Assembly (NCBI RefSeq): GCF_944324525.1
Contig: NZ_CALUWS010000001.1
Location: 124,001-188,000, forward strand
DNA length: 64,000 bases
Reading direction: 5' to 3'
DNA from: an uncultured Desulfovibrio sp.
GTDB taxonomy: Bacteria; Desulfobacterota; Desulfovibrionia; Desulfovibrionales; Desulfovibrionaceae
Within the stretch, counting starts at the first letter, position 1. The number at the start of each line of letters is the position of its first letter. Below the pieces are notes generated by a model. It saw nothing but the letters and a program-made list of their open reading frames with translations, was not told the DNA's origin and did no database searches. The position numbers and the translations under genes are program-made. Positions 1 to 8,042 of this stretch are shown in pieces.

Positions 1-1881
1 GAGGCTGTGCTTGCCCTGGAGCAGCAGGATATCCTCCCGCCCGCCGTGCAGGAAAAAAGCCGCGTCCCCGCCCTGCGGGAAGAGGCCCTGCCGGTCCCTG
101 TCCCCGCCGGCGCGGACACGGAGACGGCGGGAACGGAGCCGGCGAAAGACGCCGGGGACGCCGCGGCTTCCGCCGGTACGGAAGAGGAAGGGACGCGCCG
201 CAAGAGCCGCCGCGGACGGCGGGGCGGCCGGGGACGCAACCGCAAGAACCGTCAGGCTGGCGAGGCTGCGGAAACGCCCTCGCTGAGCGATATTTTTGCC
301 GGGGAAGACGCGGCGGAAGACGCCCCCTCCCCTGCCGGCGAGGCGGAGGACGCCGAAGAAGGCGCGGAGATCGCCGAACCGGTCAAGAAGGGCGGCGTCC
401 GCGCGGCGGCGGTCAAGGCCAGAGCGGCATCCTCCACGGGGCGGCAGCGCATGTTCATCAGCATCCTTCCCGGCGAGCAGGTGGAAGTCGCCCTGTCCGA
501 GGAAGGCGTGCTGCTGGAATACTACCTTGACATGCTGCATCAGAAGAAGCTCAAGGGCAATATCTACAAGGGCGTCATCCACAATATCGACACCAACCTG
601 CAGGCGGCTTTCGTCAGCTACGGCGCGGGCAAGAACGGCTTTTTGCAGATCGACGAGGTGCACCCCGAATACTGGCTGACCCATCATGAACCGGCCAAGG
701 GCAAGAAGTACCCGCCCATCCAAAAGGTGCTCAAGGCCGGACAGGAAGTGCTCGTGCAGGTCGTCAAGGAGCCCAACGGCAGCAAGGGGGCCTTCCTCAC
801 CACCTGGCTGTCGCTGGCCGGACGCTTCCTCGTGCTGACGCCCGGTCAGGAACAGATCGGCGTCTCGCGCAAGGTGGACAATGACGAGGAACGGGCCCGG
901 CTGCGCGAGATGATGAACGGCATCGACCCCGGCGAGGGGCTGGGCGTCATCGTCCGCACGGTGAGCGCGGGGGTCACCAAGACGATCCTGCGCAGCGACC
1001 TGCAATACCTCAAGCGCGTCTGGAAGGACATCCGCAAGAAGGCGACAGAAGTGACGGCCCCGGCCCTCATCCATGAGGAGCCCGGCCTGCCGGAACGGGC
1101 CGTGCGCGACTACCTGACCGACGACGTGTGCGAGATATGGGTGGATAACGAGGCGCTGGCCGACAGCATCCGCGATACGGTGAGCCAGCTCTTCCCGCGC
1201 AAGAAGGATCTGGTGCGCCTGCATTCGGACACGCGGCATACCCTGTGGGAGCGTTTCAACCTGCGCCGTCAGCTCGACCAGATCTATTCCCGCGAGGTGA
1301 CCCTGCCCTCGGGCGGGCGGCTGGTCTTTGACCAGACGGAAGCCCTCATGGCCGTGGACATCAACTCCGGCAAGATCTCCGGCAAGGTCAACTTCGAGTC
1401 CATGGCCTTCAAGACCAATGTGGAAGCGGCGGAGACCATCGCCCGTCAGCTCAAGCTGCGCGACATCGGCGGACAGGTGGTCATCGACTTCATCGAGATG
1501 CGCGACCGCAAGCATATCCTGGAAGTGGAGAAGACCCTGCGCACGGCCATGAAGAATGATCGCGCCCGGCACGATGTGGGCCGCATGAGTTCTTTCGGGC
1601 TGCTGGAGCTGGTGCGGCAGCGCATGGGGTCCTCGGCGCTGGCCATCAGCATGGAGCCCTGCCCGCACTGCAACGGTACCGGCCAGCGGCGCAATCGCGA
1701 GTGGCAGGCCCTGCAGGCCCTGCGCGAACTGCGCAGCCTGCTGCGTTCCTGCCAGGAGGAGCGGCTGCGCTTTGAGACCACCGCCGAAGTGGGCATGTAT
1801 CTGCTCAACCACAAGCGGGATACCCTGCGCGATATGGAAAACAGCTTCGGCAAGAGCATCGAGATATGCCTGCGTCCGTAA
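1..1881 (+). CDS. rng: Ribonuclease E/G family protein (5' end outside window)
   Basis: The frame is open from base 1, so the true start may lie upstream; a GTG at 7 is the first possible start seen. The first ~140 residues are a low-complexity Ala/Glu/Arg-rich extension with an Arg/Gly-rich patch. An S1-like RNA-binding region follows (~150-240, with GNIYKGVIHNIDTNLQAAF), then the RNase H-like and DNase I-like catalytic part with metal-binding Asp in LMAVDINSGK (~449) and QVVIDFIEM (~493). The Zn-link CPHCNGTG is near residue 551. There is only a short tail after the Zn-link, as in RNase G. The family processes rRNA and turns over mRNA. The 3' end overlaps queH by 16 bases, which suggests co-transcription. 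Confidence 0.93.
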   Translation, partial: EAVLALEQQDILPPAVQEKSRVPALREEALPVPVPAGADTETAGTEPAKDAGDAAASAGTEEEGTRRKSRRGRRGGRGRNRKNRQAGEAAETPSLSDIFAGEDAAEDAPSPAGEAEDAEEGAEIAEPVKKGGVRAAAVKARAASSTGRQRMFISILPGEQVEVALSEEGVLLEYYLDMLHQKKLKGNIYKGVIHNIDTNLQAAFVSYGAGKNGFLQIDEVHPEYWLTHHEPAKGKKYPPIQKVLKAGQEVLVQVVKEPNGSKGAFLTTWLSLAGRFLVLTPGQEQIGVSRKVDNDEERARLREMMNGIDPGEGLGVIVRTVSAGVTKTILRSDLQYLKRVWKDIRKKATEVTAPALIHEEPGLPERAVRDYLTDDVCEIWVDNEALADSIRDTVSQLFPRKKDLVRLHSDTRHTLWERFNLRRQLDQIYSREVTLPSGGRLVFDQTEALMAVDINSGKISGKVNFESMAFKTNVEAAETIARQLKLRDIGGQVVIDFIEMRDRKHILEVEKTLRTAMKNDRARHDVGRMSSFGLLELVRQRMGSSALAISMEPCPHCNGTGQRRNREWQALQALRELRSLLRSCQEERLRFETTAEVGMYLLNHKRDTLRDMENSFGKSIEICLRP

Positions 1882-2534
1882 CGCCTCCTGCCGCCAACAG
1901 CCTGCTTTTGCACGTCTGCTGCGGGCCCTGCTCCATCATGCCGGTGCAGCGCCTGCAGGAGGCGGGCTATGCGGTGACGGCCTGGTTCATGAATCCCAAT
2001 ATCCAGCCGTTGAGCGAGTACTTCCGGCGGCGTGAGGCCGCCGGGGAATGTGCCGAACGGCTGGGCATCCCCATCCTGTACGAGGATGCCCCGTGGGATA
2101 TCGTGGCCTGGCTGCGGCAGGTGGCCGGGCGCGACCTGCCGCCGGAACGCTGTCGCTGGTGCTGCACCAGCCGGATGGAGGCGGCCTATGCCGCTGCCCG
2201 CGCGCTGGGCTATGCCCATTTTTCCAGCAGCCTGCTCTACTCCCGCTATCAGCCGCACGATGCCATCGCCGCGGCGGGCTTTCGGCTGAGCGGGCTGGAT
2301 GTCCCGGCTGTCCTGCCCGAGGCGCTCCCCGCCTCCACGGCGGGAGCGGAGGCCGCACAGACGGCAGGGCCGCGCTTCGTCTATCAGGATTTCCGCACGG
2401 ACTGGCAGGCGGGCATCGACATTTCCAAGGCCTGGGGCGTTTACCGGCAACCGTACTGCGGCTGCGTCTACAGCGAGGCGGAACGCTACCACAAGAAATG
2501 GCGGCGTCTGGTGACGGCCGGCGGGCAGGCCTGA
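1866..2534 (+). CDS. queH: Epoxyqueuosine reductase QueH
   Basis: This 222-residue protein has the DUF208/QueH signature: vicinal cysteines C18-C19 with C22 (HVCCGPC), then C96/C99/C100 (CRWCC), and C198/C200 in YCGCVYSE. These ligate a 4Fe-4S cluster and an adjacent metal. The family performs the last step of queuosine synthesis, reducing epoxyqueuosine to queuosine in tRNA as a non-homologous alternative to QueG. The ATG lies inside the 3' end of the RNase gene, so translational coupling is likely. An A-rich/T-rich stretch and a tRNA promoter follow the stop directly. Confidence 0.93.
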   Translation: MPASVTPPAANSLLLHVCCGPCSIMPVQRLQEAGYAVTAWFMNPNIQPLSEYFRRREAAGECAERLGIPILYEDAPWDIVAWLRQVAGRDLPPERCRWCCTSRMEAAYAAARALGYAHFSSSLLYSRYQPHDAIAAAGFRLSGLDVPAVLPEALPASTAGAEAAQTAGPRFVYQDFRTDWQAGIDISKAWGVYRQPYCGCVYSEAERYHKKWRRLVTAGGQA

Positions 2535-2553
2535 AAAAAAGAAAATTTTTTTC

Positions 2554-2582
2554 TTGACCTCAGGCGAAAAGATGCGTACAAG
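2554..2582 (+). promoter_or_regulatory. Promoter of first tRNA-Asn
   Basis: TTGACC (2554-2559) and TACAAG (2577-2582) are separated by 17 bp and lie about 20 bp upstream of the mature tRNA 5' end. Position and spacing fit a sigma70 promoter. Confidence 0.65.
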
Positions 2583-2602
2583 CATCTTTGTCAGTTCGAC
2601 AT

Positions 2603-2678
2603 TCCCCGATAGCTCAATCGGCAGAGCGGGTGACTGTTAATCACTAGGTTGGCGGTTCAAGTCCGTCTCGGGGAGCCA
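2603..2678 (+). tRNA. tRNA-Asn (GTT), copy 1
   Basis: A full cloverleaf can be drawn. The 7-bp acceptor stem is TCCCCGA/TCGGGGA, the anticodon loop is CTGTTAA with anticodon GTT, the T-arm contains GGTTCAAGTCC, the discriminator is G, and CCA is encoded (2676-2678). It has its own promoter and terminator. The mature sequence is identical to the copy at 2998-3073. Confidence 0.97.
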
Positions 2679-2686
2679 CGGAAGCA

Positions 2687-2719
2687 AAGCCTCTGCGCTG
2701 AACAGCGCAGGGGCTTTTT
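2687..2719 (+). terminator. Rho-independent terminator of tRNA-Asn copy 1
   Basis: The inverted repeat AAGCCTCTGCGCTG / CAGCGCAGGGGCTT (one G-T pair) is followed by a T-run at 2715-2719. Between this and the next promoter (2720-2948) no gene could be supported. Confidence 0.85.
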
Positions 2720-2948
2720 CCATTATGGGCGCTTTGTCCGCAAGACAAGGGAGCTGCGCCAGCACGAACGAACCGGAACGAACAGGGACGCCTCATCCCG
2801 CCTGCCGCCGATACCGGAAAAAGCATCGCCGTGGCATAGCGGGACAGGTACGCCCGATACTTCCCGCCGCCCTGCCCCGCGCAAACGACGCCGTTTCCAC
2901 GGGCGGTGCGCTCACGCATCCTGCGGCAAAGAAAAAATATGTTTTTCC

Positions 2949-2977
2949 TTGACAGATGGGGCGGCATCACATAAAAG
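2949..2977 (+). promoter_or_regulatory. Promoter of second tRNA-Asn
   Basis: A consensus TTGACA box (2949-2954), a 17-bp spacer and TAAAAG (2972-2977) lie 20 bp upstream of the tRNA, the same geometry as the first copy. Confidence 0.7.
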
Positions 2978-2997
2978 GGTCTTCGTCATTTCGACAT

Positions 2998-3073
2998 TCC
3001 CCGATAGCTCAATCGGCAGAGCGGGTGACTGTTAATCACTAGGTTGGCGGTTCAAGTCCGTCTCGGGGAGCCA
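2998..3073 (+). tRNA. tRNA-Asn (GTT), copy 2
   Basis: This is the second copy of tRNA-Asn, identical over the mature 76 nt including the encoded CCA. Similarity continues a few bases upstream and ~40 bp downstream through the terminator, so the whole cassette was duplicated. The two promoters are different sequences. Confidence 0.97.
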
Positions 3074-3080
3074 CGGAAGC

Positions 3081-3113
3081 AAAGCCCCTGCGCTGTTCAG
3101 CGCAGGGGCTTTT
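3081..3113 (+). terminator. Rho-independent terminator of tRNA-Asn copy 2
   Basis: A perfect stem AAAGCCCCTGCGCTG / CAGCGCAGGGGCTTT is followed by T residues. It is nearly the same as the copy 1 terminator. Confidence 0.87.
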
Positions 3114-3201
3114 CCTTTTGTGCGTTCCGCCGCCCGAAAAAGAGGCGGCGGCACGCAATGTGACAATTGGGTGACAAACTCCCCTCCTCTCCCTTCCCGC
3201 C

Positions 3202-3229
3202 TTGACAGAACAGACCTGCGGTCTATTAT
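3202..3229 (+). promoter_or_regulatory. Promoter of the DUF533 gene
   Basis: TTGACA (3202-3207), a 16-bp spacer and TATTAT (3224-3229, 5 of 6 consensus) lie 46 bp upstream of the start codon. The short palindrome CAGACCTGCGGTCTA falls in the spacer and could be an operator. Confidence 0.7.
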
Positions 3230-3275
3230 CTTCTTCCAGAATATCACTCCCGCAATCTTTCAGAGGTAAACCAAT

Positions 3276-3986
3276 ATGTCACTTTTTGATATCATCAAGG
3301 GCAAGGACTGGGGCGCTACCCTCGGTTCGCTGGCCGACAAGGCCAAGAGCGGCGCGAGCGATCTGACCAGGAATACGCCCGGCGGCATGGGCGGCCTGCT
3401 GGGGGCCGGTGCGCTGGGGGCCTTGCTGGGCTCCGTGCTTTCCAAGGACATGCTGCAGAACGCGGCGCTGGTGGGCGCCGGGGCAGTGGCCTGGAATTTC
3501 TACAAGAAATGGTCGGACAAGAAGGAGCAAGGCGCTGCGACCCAGCAGGCCGCCGCAAGCTTCGGGATGGCGCAGCCCGCCGCGGCCCCGGCGGGGCCTG
3601 TGGTGGGGGCCGGCGATCCCACGGCCATGCTGCTCCTGCGGGCCATGATCTTCGCCGCCCGCGCCGACGGGCACATCGACGCCACGGAACAGGAGCGCAT
3701 CTCCAAGATGGTGGCCCAGATGTTCCCCGGACAGGATGCCGGCCAGCTCGTCAATGCCTTGCTGAACGAGCCCATCAATCCGGCCGTGCTGGCGGCGCAG
3801 GTCTGTTCCGCCGAACAGGGAGAAGACGTCTACCGTCTCTCCTGCCTCATCGTGGATATCGACCACTTCATGGAGCGCAGCTACCTTGACGGGCTTGCGC
3901 AGGCCCTGAACATCTTGCCGCAGCGAAAGGATGTGCTGGAGCTGGAAGCCGTCCAGGCCAAGCAGCAGCTGGCCGTCACCGCCTGA
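3276..3986 (+). CDS. DUF533 / YebE-like protein
   Basis: This 236-residue protein has a Gly/Ala-rich N-terminal segment (residues ~35-75, GGMGGLLGAGALGALLG and following) that could insert in or lie on the inner membrane. A TerB-like helical domain follows (~115-225) with the Asp-rich stretch IFAARADGHIDATEQERI. That arrangement is the DUF533/YebE family, whose function is not established. The start is supported by AGAGGT eight bases upstream. It is monocistronic, with its own promoter and a shared bidirectional terminator. Confidence 0.85.
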   Translation: MSLFDIIKGKDWGATLGSLADKAKSGASDLTRNTPGGMGGLLGAGALGALLGSVLSKDMLQNAALVGAGAVAWNFYKKWSDKKEQGAATQQAAASFGMAQPAAAPAGPVVGAGDPTAMLLLRAMIFAARADGHIDATEQERISKMVAQMFPGQDAGQLVNALLNEPINPAVLAAQVCSAEQGEDVYRLSCLIVDIDHFMERSYLDGLAQALNILPQRKDVLELEAVQAKQQLAVTA

Positions 3987-4045
3987 ACCCCTGCTCTTTG
4001 AGCAGTATGCCGCCCTCCTTTTTCCCAAAGGAGGCCGTCATGATG

Positions 4046-4074
4046 AAAAAGCCGGAGTCCTGCTCCGGCTTTTT
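4046..4074. terminator. Bidirectional terminator between convergent genes
   Basis: A perfect inverted repeat AAAAAGCCGGAG / CTCCGGCTTTTT has a 5-base loop. The A-run on one side and T-run on the other allow it to end both the DUF533 transcript and the oppositely oriented merR transcript. Confidence 0.9.
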
Positions 4075-4093
4075 GCCGTTCCCTGTCTGACGT

Positions 4094-4585
4094 TCAGGCC
4101 GTGGGCGTGCGTTTTTTCGTCGTGCCTCCGGTCGGGGTATGTCCTGTCGCGTCCTGTTGCTGCTGCATCTCTTCGCAGCGGCGGCAAGTTTCCCCCTTGC
4201 GCAGCTGGGCCAGTATGCCGCAGTCGGCCGCCCGGCCGCCGGTGCAGGCATGCAGCAGCGAGGCAAGATGCTCGCGCAGATGCGTCAGCGCGGCGATCTG
4301 CGCATCCACATTGGCCAGATGCCGCTGCACCAGGGCCGTGATCCAGTCGCAGCTTTGCCGAGGCTGATCCTGAAAGGAGAGGAGTTCGCGGATCTCGTGG
4401 AGCGCCATGCCGTGCAGGCGGCACTGGCGGATGAAGCGCAGGCGCTCGACATCCGTTTCGTCATAAAGACGGTAATTGCCCGCCGTGCGCTCGGGCGAGC
4501 GGAGCAGCCCCTCCTTTTCGTAATAGCGGATGGTGACGACGCGACAACCGACATGACGGGCCAGTTCGCCGATCTTGTACGCCAT
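4094..4585 (-). CDS. MerR-family heavy-metal regulator (CadR/PbrR type)
   Basis: This 163-residue protein starts with the MerR winged-helix (MAYKIGELARHVGCRVVTIR) and continues through a dimerisation helix. Cysteines occur at 14, 79, 114, 122 and 134. C79, C114 and C122 match the divalent-metal triad of CadR/PbrR/ZntR regulators, and C14 and C134 match the extra cysteines of PbrR. Family members bind Cd, Pb or Zn and untwist a promoter with an overlong spacer. The gene is divergent from a P-type ATPase, and that promoter is visible at 4665-4695. Which metal is sensed cannot be settled from sequence. Confidence 0.92.
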   Translation of the reverse strand: MAYKIGELARHVGCRVVTIRYYEKEGLLRSPERTAGNYRLYDETDVERLRFIRQCRLHGMALHEIRELLSFQDQPRQSCDWITALVQRHLANVDAQIAALTHLREHLASLLHACTGGRAADCGILAQLRKGETCRRCEEMQQQQDATGHTPTGGTTKKRTPTA

Positions 4586-4664
4586 TTTTTTCCTCCATGC
4601 AGCTGCGGCTTTCCCCTCTCCCGTCCTTTGTCTTCTTGTTATCCCCCAAAAAAAGAAAAAGGGC

Positions 4665-4695
4665 TTGACCCTCTACCAGCTCGAGGGAGTAGGCT
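4665..4695 (+). promoter_or_regulatory. MerR-type promoter/operator of the P-type ATPase
   Basis: The -35 box TTGACC (4665-4670) and -10 box TAGGCT (4690-4695) are 19 bp apart. The spacer carries the inverted repeat CCCTC (4669-4673) / GAGGG (4683-4687). An elongated 19-20 bp spacer over a dyad is the hallmark of MerR-activated promoters. It points towards the ATPase, with about 160 bases of leader. Confidence 0.85.
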
Positions 4696-4856
4696 TGACG
4701 TATCTCCTGCCGCTCAGCCGCTGTCCCCGCTGCGTGCGGGACGCCGGATGAACGGCGGGAGCCTCCCCTGTCGGCAAGTATGCCATGCAACAGGGGGATA
4801 TGTCATCAACCCGGCCCCGCCGTACGTGGCGGAGGCCGTATCCTCTGGAGTATGTT

Positions 4857-7214
4857 ATGGCTGAAGTCCTTTCCTCCTGCGCCTGCTGCCGGGATGCCGC
4901 CGCGGACGCGCCCCTTGCGGAAAAGGCGGCATCGCCCGCCGCTTGCCCGTCATCACCGGATGCGGGAGCCTCGCCTGCCCATGAACACTGCTGCTGCGGC
5001 GGCCATGATGCGGCGCTAGAAGCGCCTGATATGGCGGCCGTGGCAAGGCTGACGTCGGCTACCTGCGTCCTGTACCGCATCCTGAACATGGACTGCCCCA
5101 CGGAAGAGGCGTTGATCAGGAAAAAGCTTTCTTCCCTGCCGGGGATCACGGGGCTGGAGTTCAACCTGATGCAGCGGGTGCTGACGGTGCATCATGCGCT
5201 GCCTTCCACGGAAAGCATCGAGCAGGCCCTGCGGGACATCGACATGGAGCCGCAGCGTCTTGAAGCGGGCATCCCGGCCCGGGGCGGGGAGGCTCTGCCC
5301 GCCGCCTCCATCCCCTGGAAGCGTCTTTTGCTGGCCGGGGGGTTGGCGGCCCTCTCCGAAGCCGCCGAACTGTTCGAGATGTGGCGCGCGCAGGCCGCGC
5401 TCTCGCCAACGCCCCTCTGGCCGGGGGGCTGGAGCCTGCCGGAGGCCGTCGCCCTGCTCTGCGCGCTGGCGGCCATCGCCGTATCCGGCCTCACCACCTA
5501 CCGCAAGGGCTGGCTGGCCGTGCGCAACGGGAATCTGAACATCAATGCGCTCATGTCCGTGGCCGTGACCGGAGCCGTCTGCATCGGGCACTTCCCCGAA
5601 GCGGCCATGGTCATGGTGCTTTTCAACCTGTCCGAGGCGCTGGAAGCCCGGGCACTGGAGCGGGCGCGCAACGCCATAGGCGAACTGCTGGCCCTTGCGC
5701 CGGAGACCGCCCTCGTGCAGCAGGCGGACGGCACATGGCAGCGGATGGAGGCGCGCCACATCGCGCCGCACAGCCGCGTGCGCGTGGCTCCCGGGGAAAA
5801 GATCGCTCTGGACGGGCTGGTCGTGGAAGGCCATTCCGCCGTCGATCAGGCCCCCATCACCGGCGAGAGCCTGCCGGTGGAAAAGACGGCGGGCGATACG
5901 GTCTATGCCGGGACCATCAACACGTCCGGCTCCTTCATCATGGAAAGCACGGCCCCGGCCTCGGCGTCCACGCTGGCGCGCATCATCGACGCGGTGGAAA
6001 AGGCCCAGGCCACGCGCGCGCCCCTGCAACGGCTGGTGGACAGCTTTGCTCGCTACTACACGCCGGCCATCTTCCTGCTGGCCCTGCTGACGGCCTGCCT
6101 GCCGCCCCTTCTGGGACTGAGCGACTGGGCGGATGCCGTATACATGGCGCTGGTGCTGCTCGTCATCGGTTGCCCTTGCGCGCTGGTCATCTCCACGCCG
6201 GTCAGCATCGTCAGCGGACTTGCGGCGGCGAGCCGCCACGGCATACTGATCAAGGGCGGCGTCTTTCTGGAAAAGGGCCGTCAGTTGCGCCGGCTGGCGC
6301 TGGACAAGACGGGGACGCTGACCCACGGCCGGCCGCGACAGACGGACTTCCTGCCCTGCGGCTCCCTTGCGGAGGAAGCGTGCCGCCTGCTGGCCGCCAG
6401 TCTGGCCGCCCGTTCGGACCATCCCGTCTCGCGGGCCATCGTCACGGCCGCGGCCCTGCCGGAAAGCGCCCTTGCCCCTGTGGAGGACGTTGCCGCCGTG
6501 CCGGGACAGGGCATACGCGGCCGCATCGGCGGCCGTGAAGTGGCGCTGGGCAACAGGCGCATGCTGGCGGAGAGGAAGTTGCTCTCCCCCGCGCTGGAAG
6601 AACGGATCACGGCGCTGGAGACTGCGGGGAAGAGCGTGGTGGCCCTGCACGCTGACAGCGAGGTGCTGGCCCTCCTCGCCGTGGCGGATACGCTCCGCCC
6701 CGAAAGCGTCGAGGCCGTGCGGGAACTGCGGGAGCTGGGCATCAGCACCGTCATGCTGACCGGGGACAATCCGCATACGGCGGAAGCGGTCGGCCGTGCG
6801 GCGGGCGTGGATGCCGTCCATGCCCGGTTGCTGCCGGACGACAAGGAGCGCATCGTGCGGGAATTGGGCCGTGAGGGCCCTGTGGGCATGGTGGGTGACG
6901 GCATCAACGACGCGCCCGCGCTGGCCTGCGCGCATATCGGCTTCGGCATGGCGGCCGGAGGGACGGACACGGCCATCGAGACGGCGGACGTCGCCCTCAT
7001 GGACGACGACTTGCGCAAGATCCCCCGTTTCATCCGGCTTTCCCGCGCCGTCTACCGTATCATCGTGCAGAACATCGTGCTGGCCGTGGGGGTCAAGGCG
7101 ATCTTTCTTGTCCTGACCTTCAGCGGACAGGCCAGCATGTGGCTGGCTGTCTTTGCCGACGTGGGCACGTCGCTCATCGTGGTGGCCAACGGCCTGCGGG
7201 CCCGCCGCCTGTAG
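4857..7214 (+). CDS. zntA: Zn/Cd/Pb-transporting P1B-type ATPase
   Basis: This 785-residue protein is placed at the ATG with GGAG 7 bases upstream; an ATG at 4785 would add 24 unconserved residues. The N-terminus has Cys/His clusters (SCACC, HEHCCCGGH), then an HMA-like fold with NMDCPTEE (~73-80). Membrane segments surround CPCALVIS (~438), which is the metal-binding motif of Zn/Cd/Pb pumps. The phosphorylation site DKTGTLT is at ~483 and the hinge GDGINDAPA at ~680. It exports divalent soft metals from the cytoplasm. The divergent MerR gene and the 19-bp-spacer promoter indicate metal-induced expression. Confidence 0.95.
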   Translation: MAEVLSSCACCRDAAADAPLAEKAASPAACPSSPDAGASPAHEHCCCGGHDAALEAPDMAAVARLTSATCVLYRILNMDCPTEEALIRKKLSSLPGITGLEFNLMQRVLTVHHALPSTESIEQALRDIDMEPQRLEAGIPARGGEALPAASIPWKRLLLAGGLAALSEAAELFEMWRAQAALSPTPLWPGGWSLPEAVALLCALAAIAVSGLTTYRKGWLAVRNGNLNINALMSVAVTGAVCIGHFPEAAMVMVLFNLSEALEARALERARNAIGELLALAPETALVQQADGTWQRMEARHIAPHSRVRVAPGEKIALDGLVVEGHSAVDQAPITGESLPVEKTAGDTVYAGTINTSGSFIMESTAPASASTLARIIDAVEKAQATRAPLQRLVDSFARYYTPAIFLLALLTACLPPLLGLSDWADAVYMALVLLVIGCPCALVISTPVSIVSGLAAASRHGILIKGGVFLEKGRQLRRLALDKTGTLTHGRPRQTDFLPCGSLAEEACRLLAASLAARSDHPVSRAIVTAAALPESALAPVEDVAAVPGQGIRGRIGGREVALGNRRMLAERKLLSPALEERITALETAGKSVVALHADSEVLALLAVADTLRPESVEAVRELRELGISTVMLTGDNPHTAEAVGRAAGVDAVHARLLPDDKERIVRELGREGPVGMVGDGINDAPALACAHIGFGMAAGGTDTAIETADVALMDDDLRKIPRFIRLSRAVYRIIVQNIVLAVGVKAIFLVLTFSGQASMWLAVFADVGTSLIVVANGLRARRL

Positions 7215-7266
7215 GGCGGCCATCCGGCGGACAGGCCGGGCATTGTCCATGATACATTGTCCATGA

Positions 7267-7300
7267 CGCGGGGAAAGGGGATGCTTTCCCCGCGTTTTTT
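7267..7300 (+). terminator. Terminator of the P-type ATPase gene
   Basis: A perfect stem CGCGGGGAAAG / CTTTCCCCGCG is followed by six T residues. Confidence 0.92.
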
Positions 7301-7313
7301 CGTGCCGCCGCGC

Positions 7314-7670
7314 TCAGCAAAACTCCCTGCCCTGCAGCATGGTGGAGACCAGCCAAAGCAGGCTCAGGACGACATGCGCCCGAAGGAGGATGTGCCCGGC
7401 AGGGCGACGCCAGAGGGCAAGGCCCACGCCCGCCAGAAACCAGACAGCCAGCGCAGCCGTGGAAAGGATATAGATCTCACGGGAAGAATACTGCCAGAAA
7501 GCGCTTGTGGCTACCGCTCCCCACAGCTGGGCATATAGCTCCGGCCGCGCGAGCACGTTCCAGAGCTCATGGGCGAACAGCACCGCCATGAAACCGCAGA
7601 ACAGCAGCCAGAGCAGGCGCTTACCCGATATCCGTCCGCCGGGGAAGGGAAGAGACTTCAACGAGAACAT
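7314..7670 (-). CDS. Small integral membrane protein, unknown function
   Basis: This 118-residue protein starts at an ATG preceded by AGGAGG, which excludes the longer in-frame ATG at 7745. About three hydrophobic helices can be seen: LLWLLFCGFMAVLFAHELW, an alanine/leucine-rich middle segment (AALAVWFLAGVGLALW), and VVLSLLWLVSTML near the end. The C-terminus is REFC. I do not recognise the family. It is tail-to-tail with the ATPase, and a repeat block lies upstream of it. Confidence 0.7.
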   Translation of the reverse strand: MFSLKSLPFPGGRISGKRLLWLLFCGFMAVLFAHELWNVLARPELYAQLWGAVATSAFWQYSSREIYILSTAALAVWFLAGVGLALWRRPAGHILLRAHVVLSLLWLVSTMLQGREFC

Positions 7671-7743
7671 GAACTTTTGCCTCCTTTGGCGGCGTGAAAA
7701 GGGGGGGAGAACAGGCCTGCGTCTGTTCCCCCCTCCTTCGATC

Positions 7744-7927
7744 ACGAAATTTTATAAATTATTTCAAAAGAGAAGATGCGTTTGAGGGCTGGCTTGCCTC
7801 GTGCCCCTGACTCTCCCCTGGTAAAAGCGCGCTGGGGAAGGGATGGGGGGCTTGGGGGGCAGGGGAACCCCTCTCGCGCCGGCGGAGGGGTTCCCCTGCC
7901 CCCCAAATAAGCAGAAAATAGTGTTCG
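7744..7927 (-). repeat. Dispersed repeat family A, copy 1 (no 73-bp module)
   Basis: The block has the AT-rich end (AAATTTTATAAATTATTTC), the conserved GCGCGCTGGGGAAGGGATGG segment, a G-run cluster (7834-7865), and the inverted arms AGGGGAACCCCT / AGGGGTTCCCCT around a short GCGCCGGCG core. It ends at TAGTGTTCG. The 73-bp module present in other copies is absent. It abuts a family B copy. Confidence 0.85.
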
Positions 7928-8042
7928 CGAGGCGGCGGCACAGCGCCGCCCGGCCCAAAGTGAGCGGAAAAACCGCGTTTTTCCGCGAAACGACAGGCCG
8001 TATGGTTTGGAACGCAAAGCGTTTCAAACGGAAAATGCTCTA
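7928..8042 (-). repeat. Dispersed repeat family B copy (reverse orientation)
   Basis: On the minus strand it reads TAGAGCATTTTCC, then the palindrome GTTTGAAACGC/GCGTTCCAAAC, ATACGGCCTGTCG, the palindrome CGCGGAAAAACGCGGTTTTTCC, and GGGCGGCGCTGTGCCGCCGCC. The same order is found at 44429, 55132 and in part at 36548 and 29.4-29.8 kb. Its first three bases are the stop codon of the gene ending at 8040. Confidence 0.85.

Noticed and set aside
2534..2550. Rho-independent terminator after queH from the A-run/T-run
   Set aside because: AAAAAAAG-AAAATTTTTTT has only weak A-T pairing and no GC stem; it lies against the tRNA promoter.
2720..2948. Small frame 2725-2952 between tRNA-Asn genes
   Set aside because: It starts in the tRNA terminator T-run and has no ribosome-binding site; it is probably spacer.
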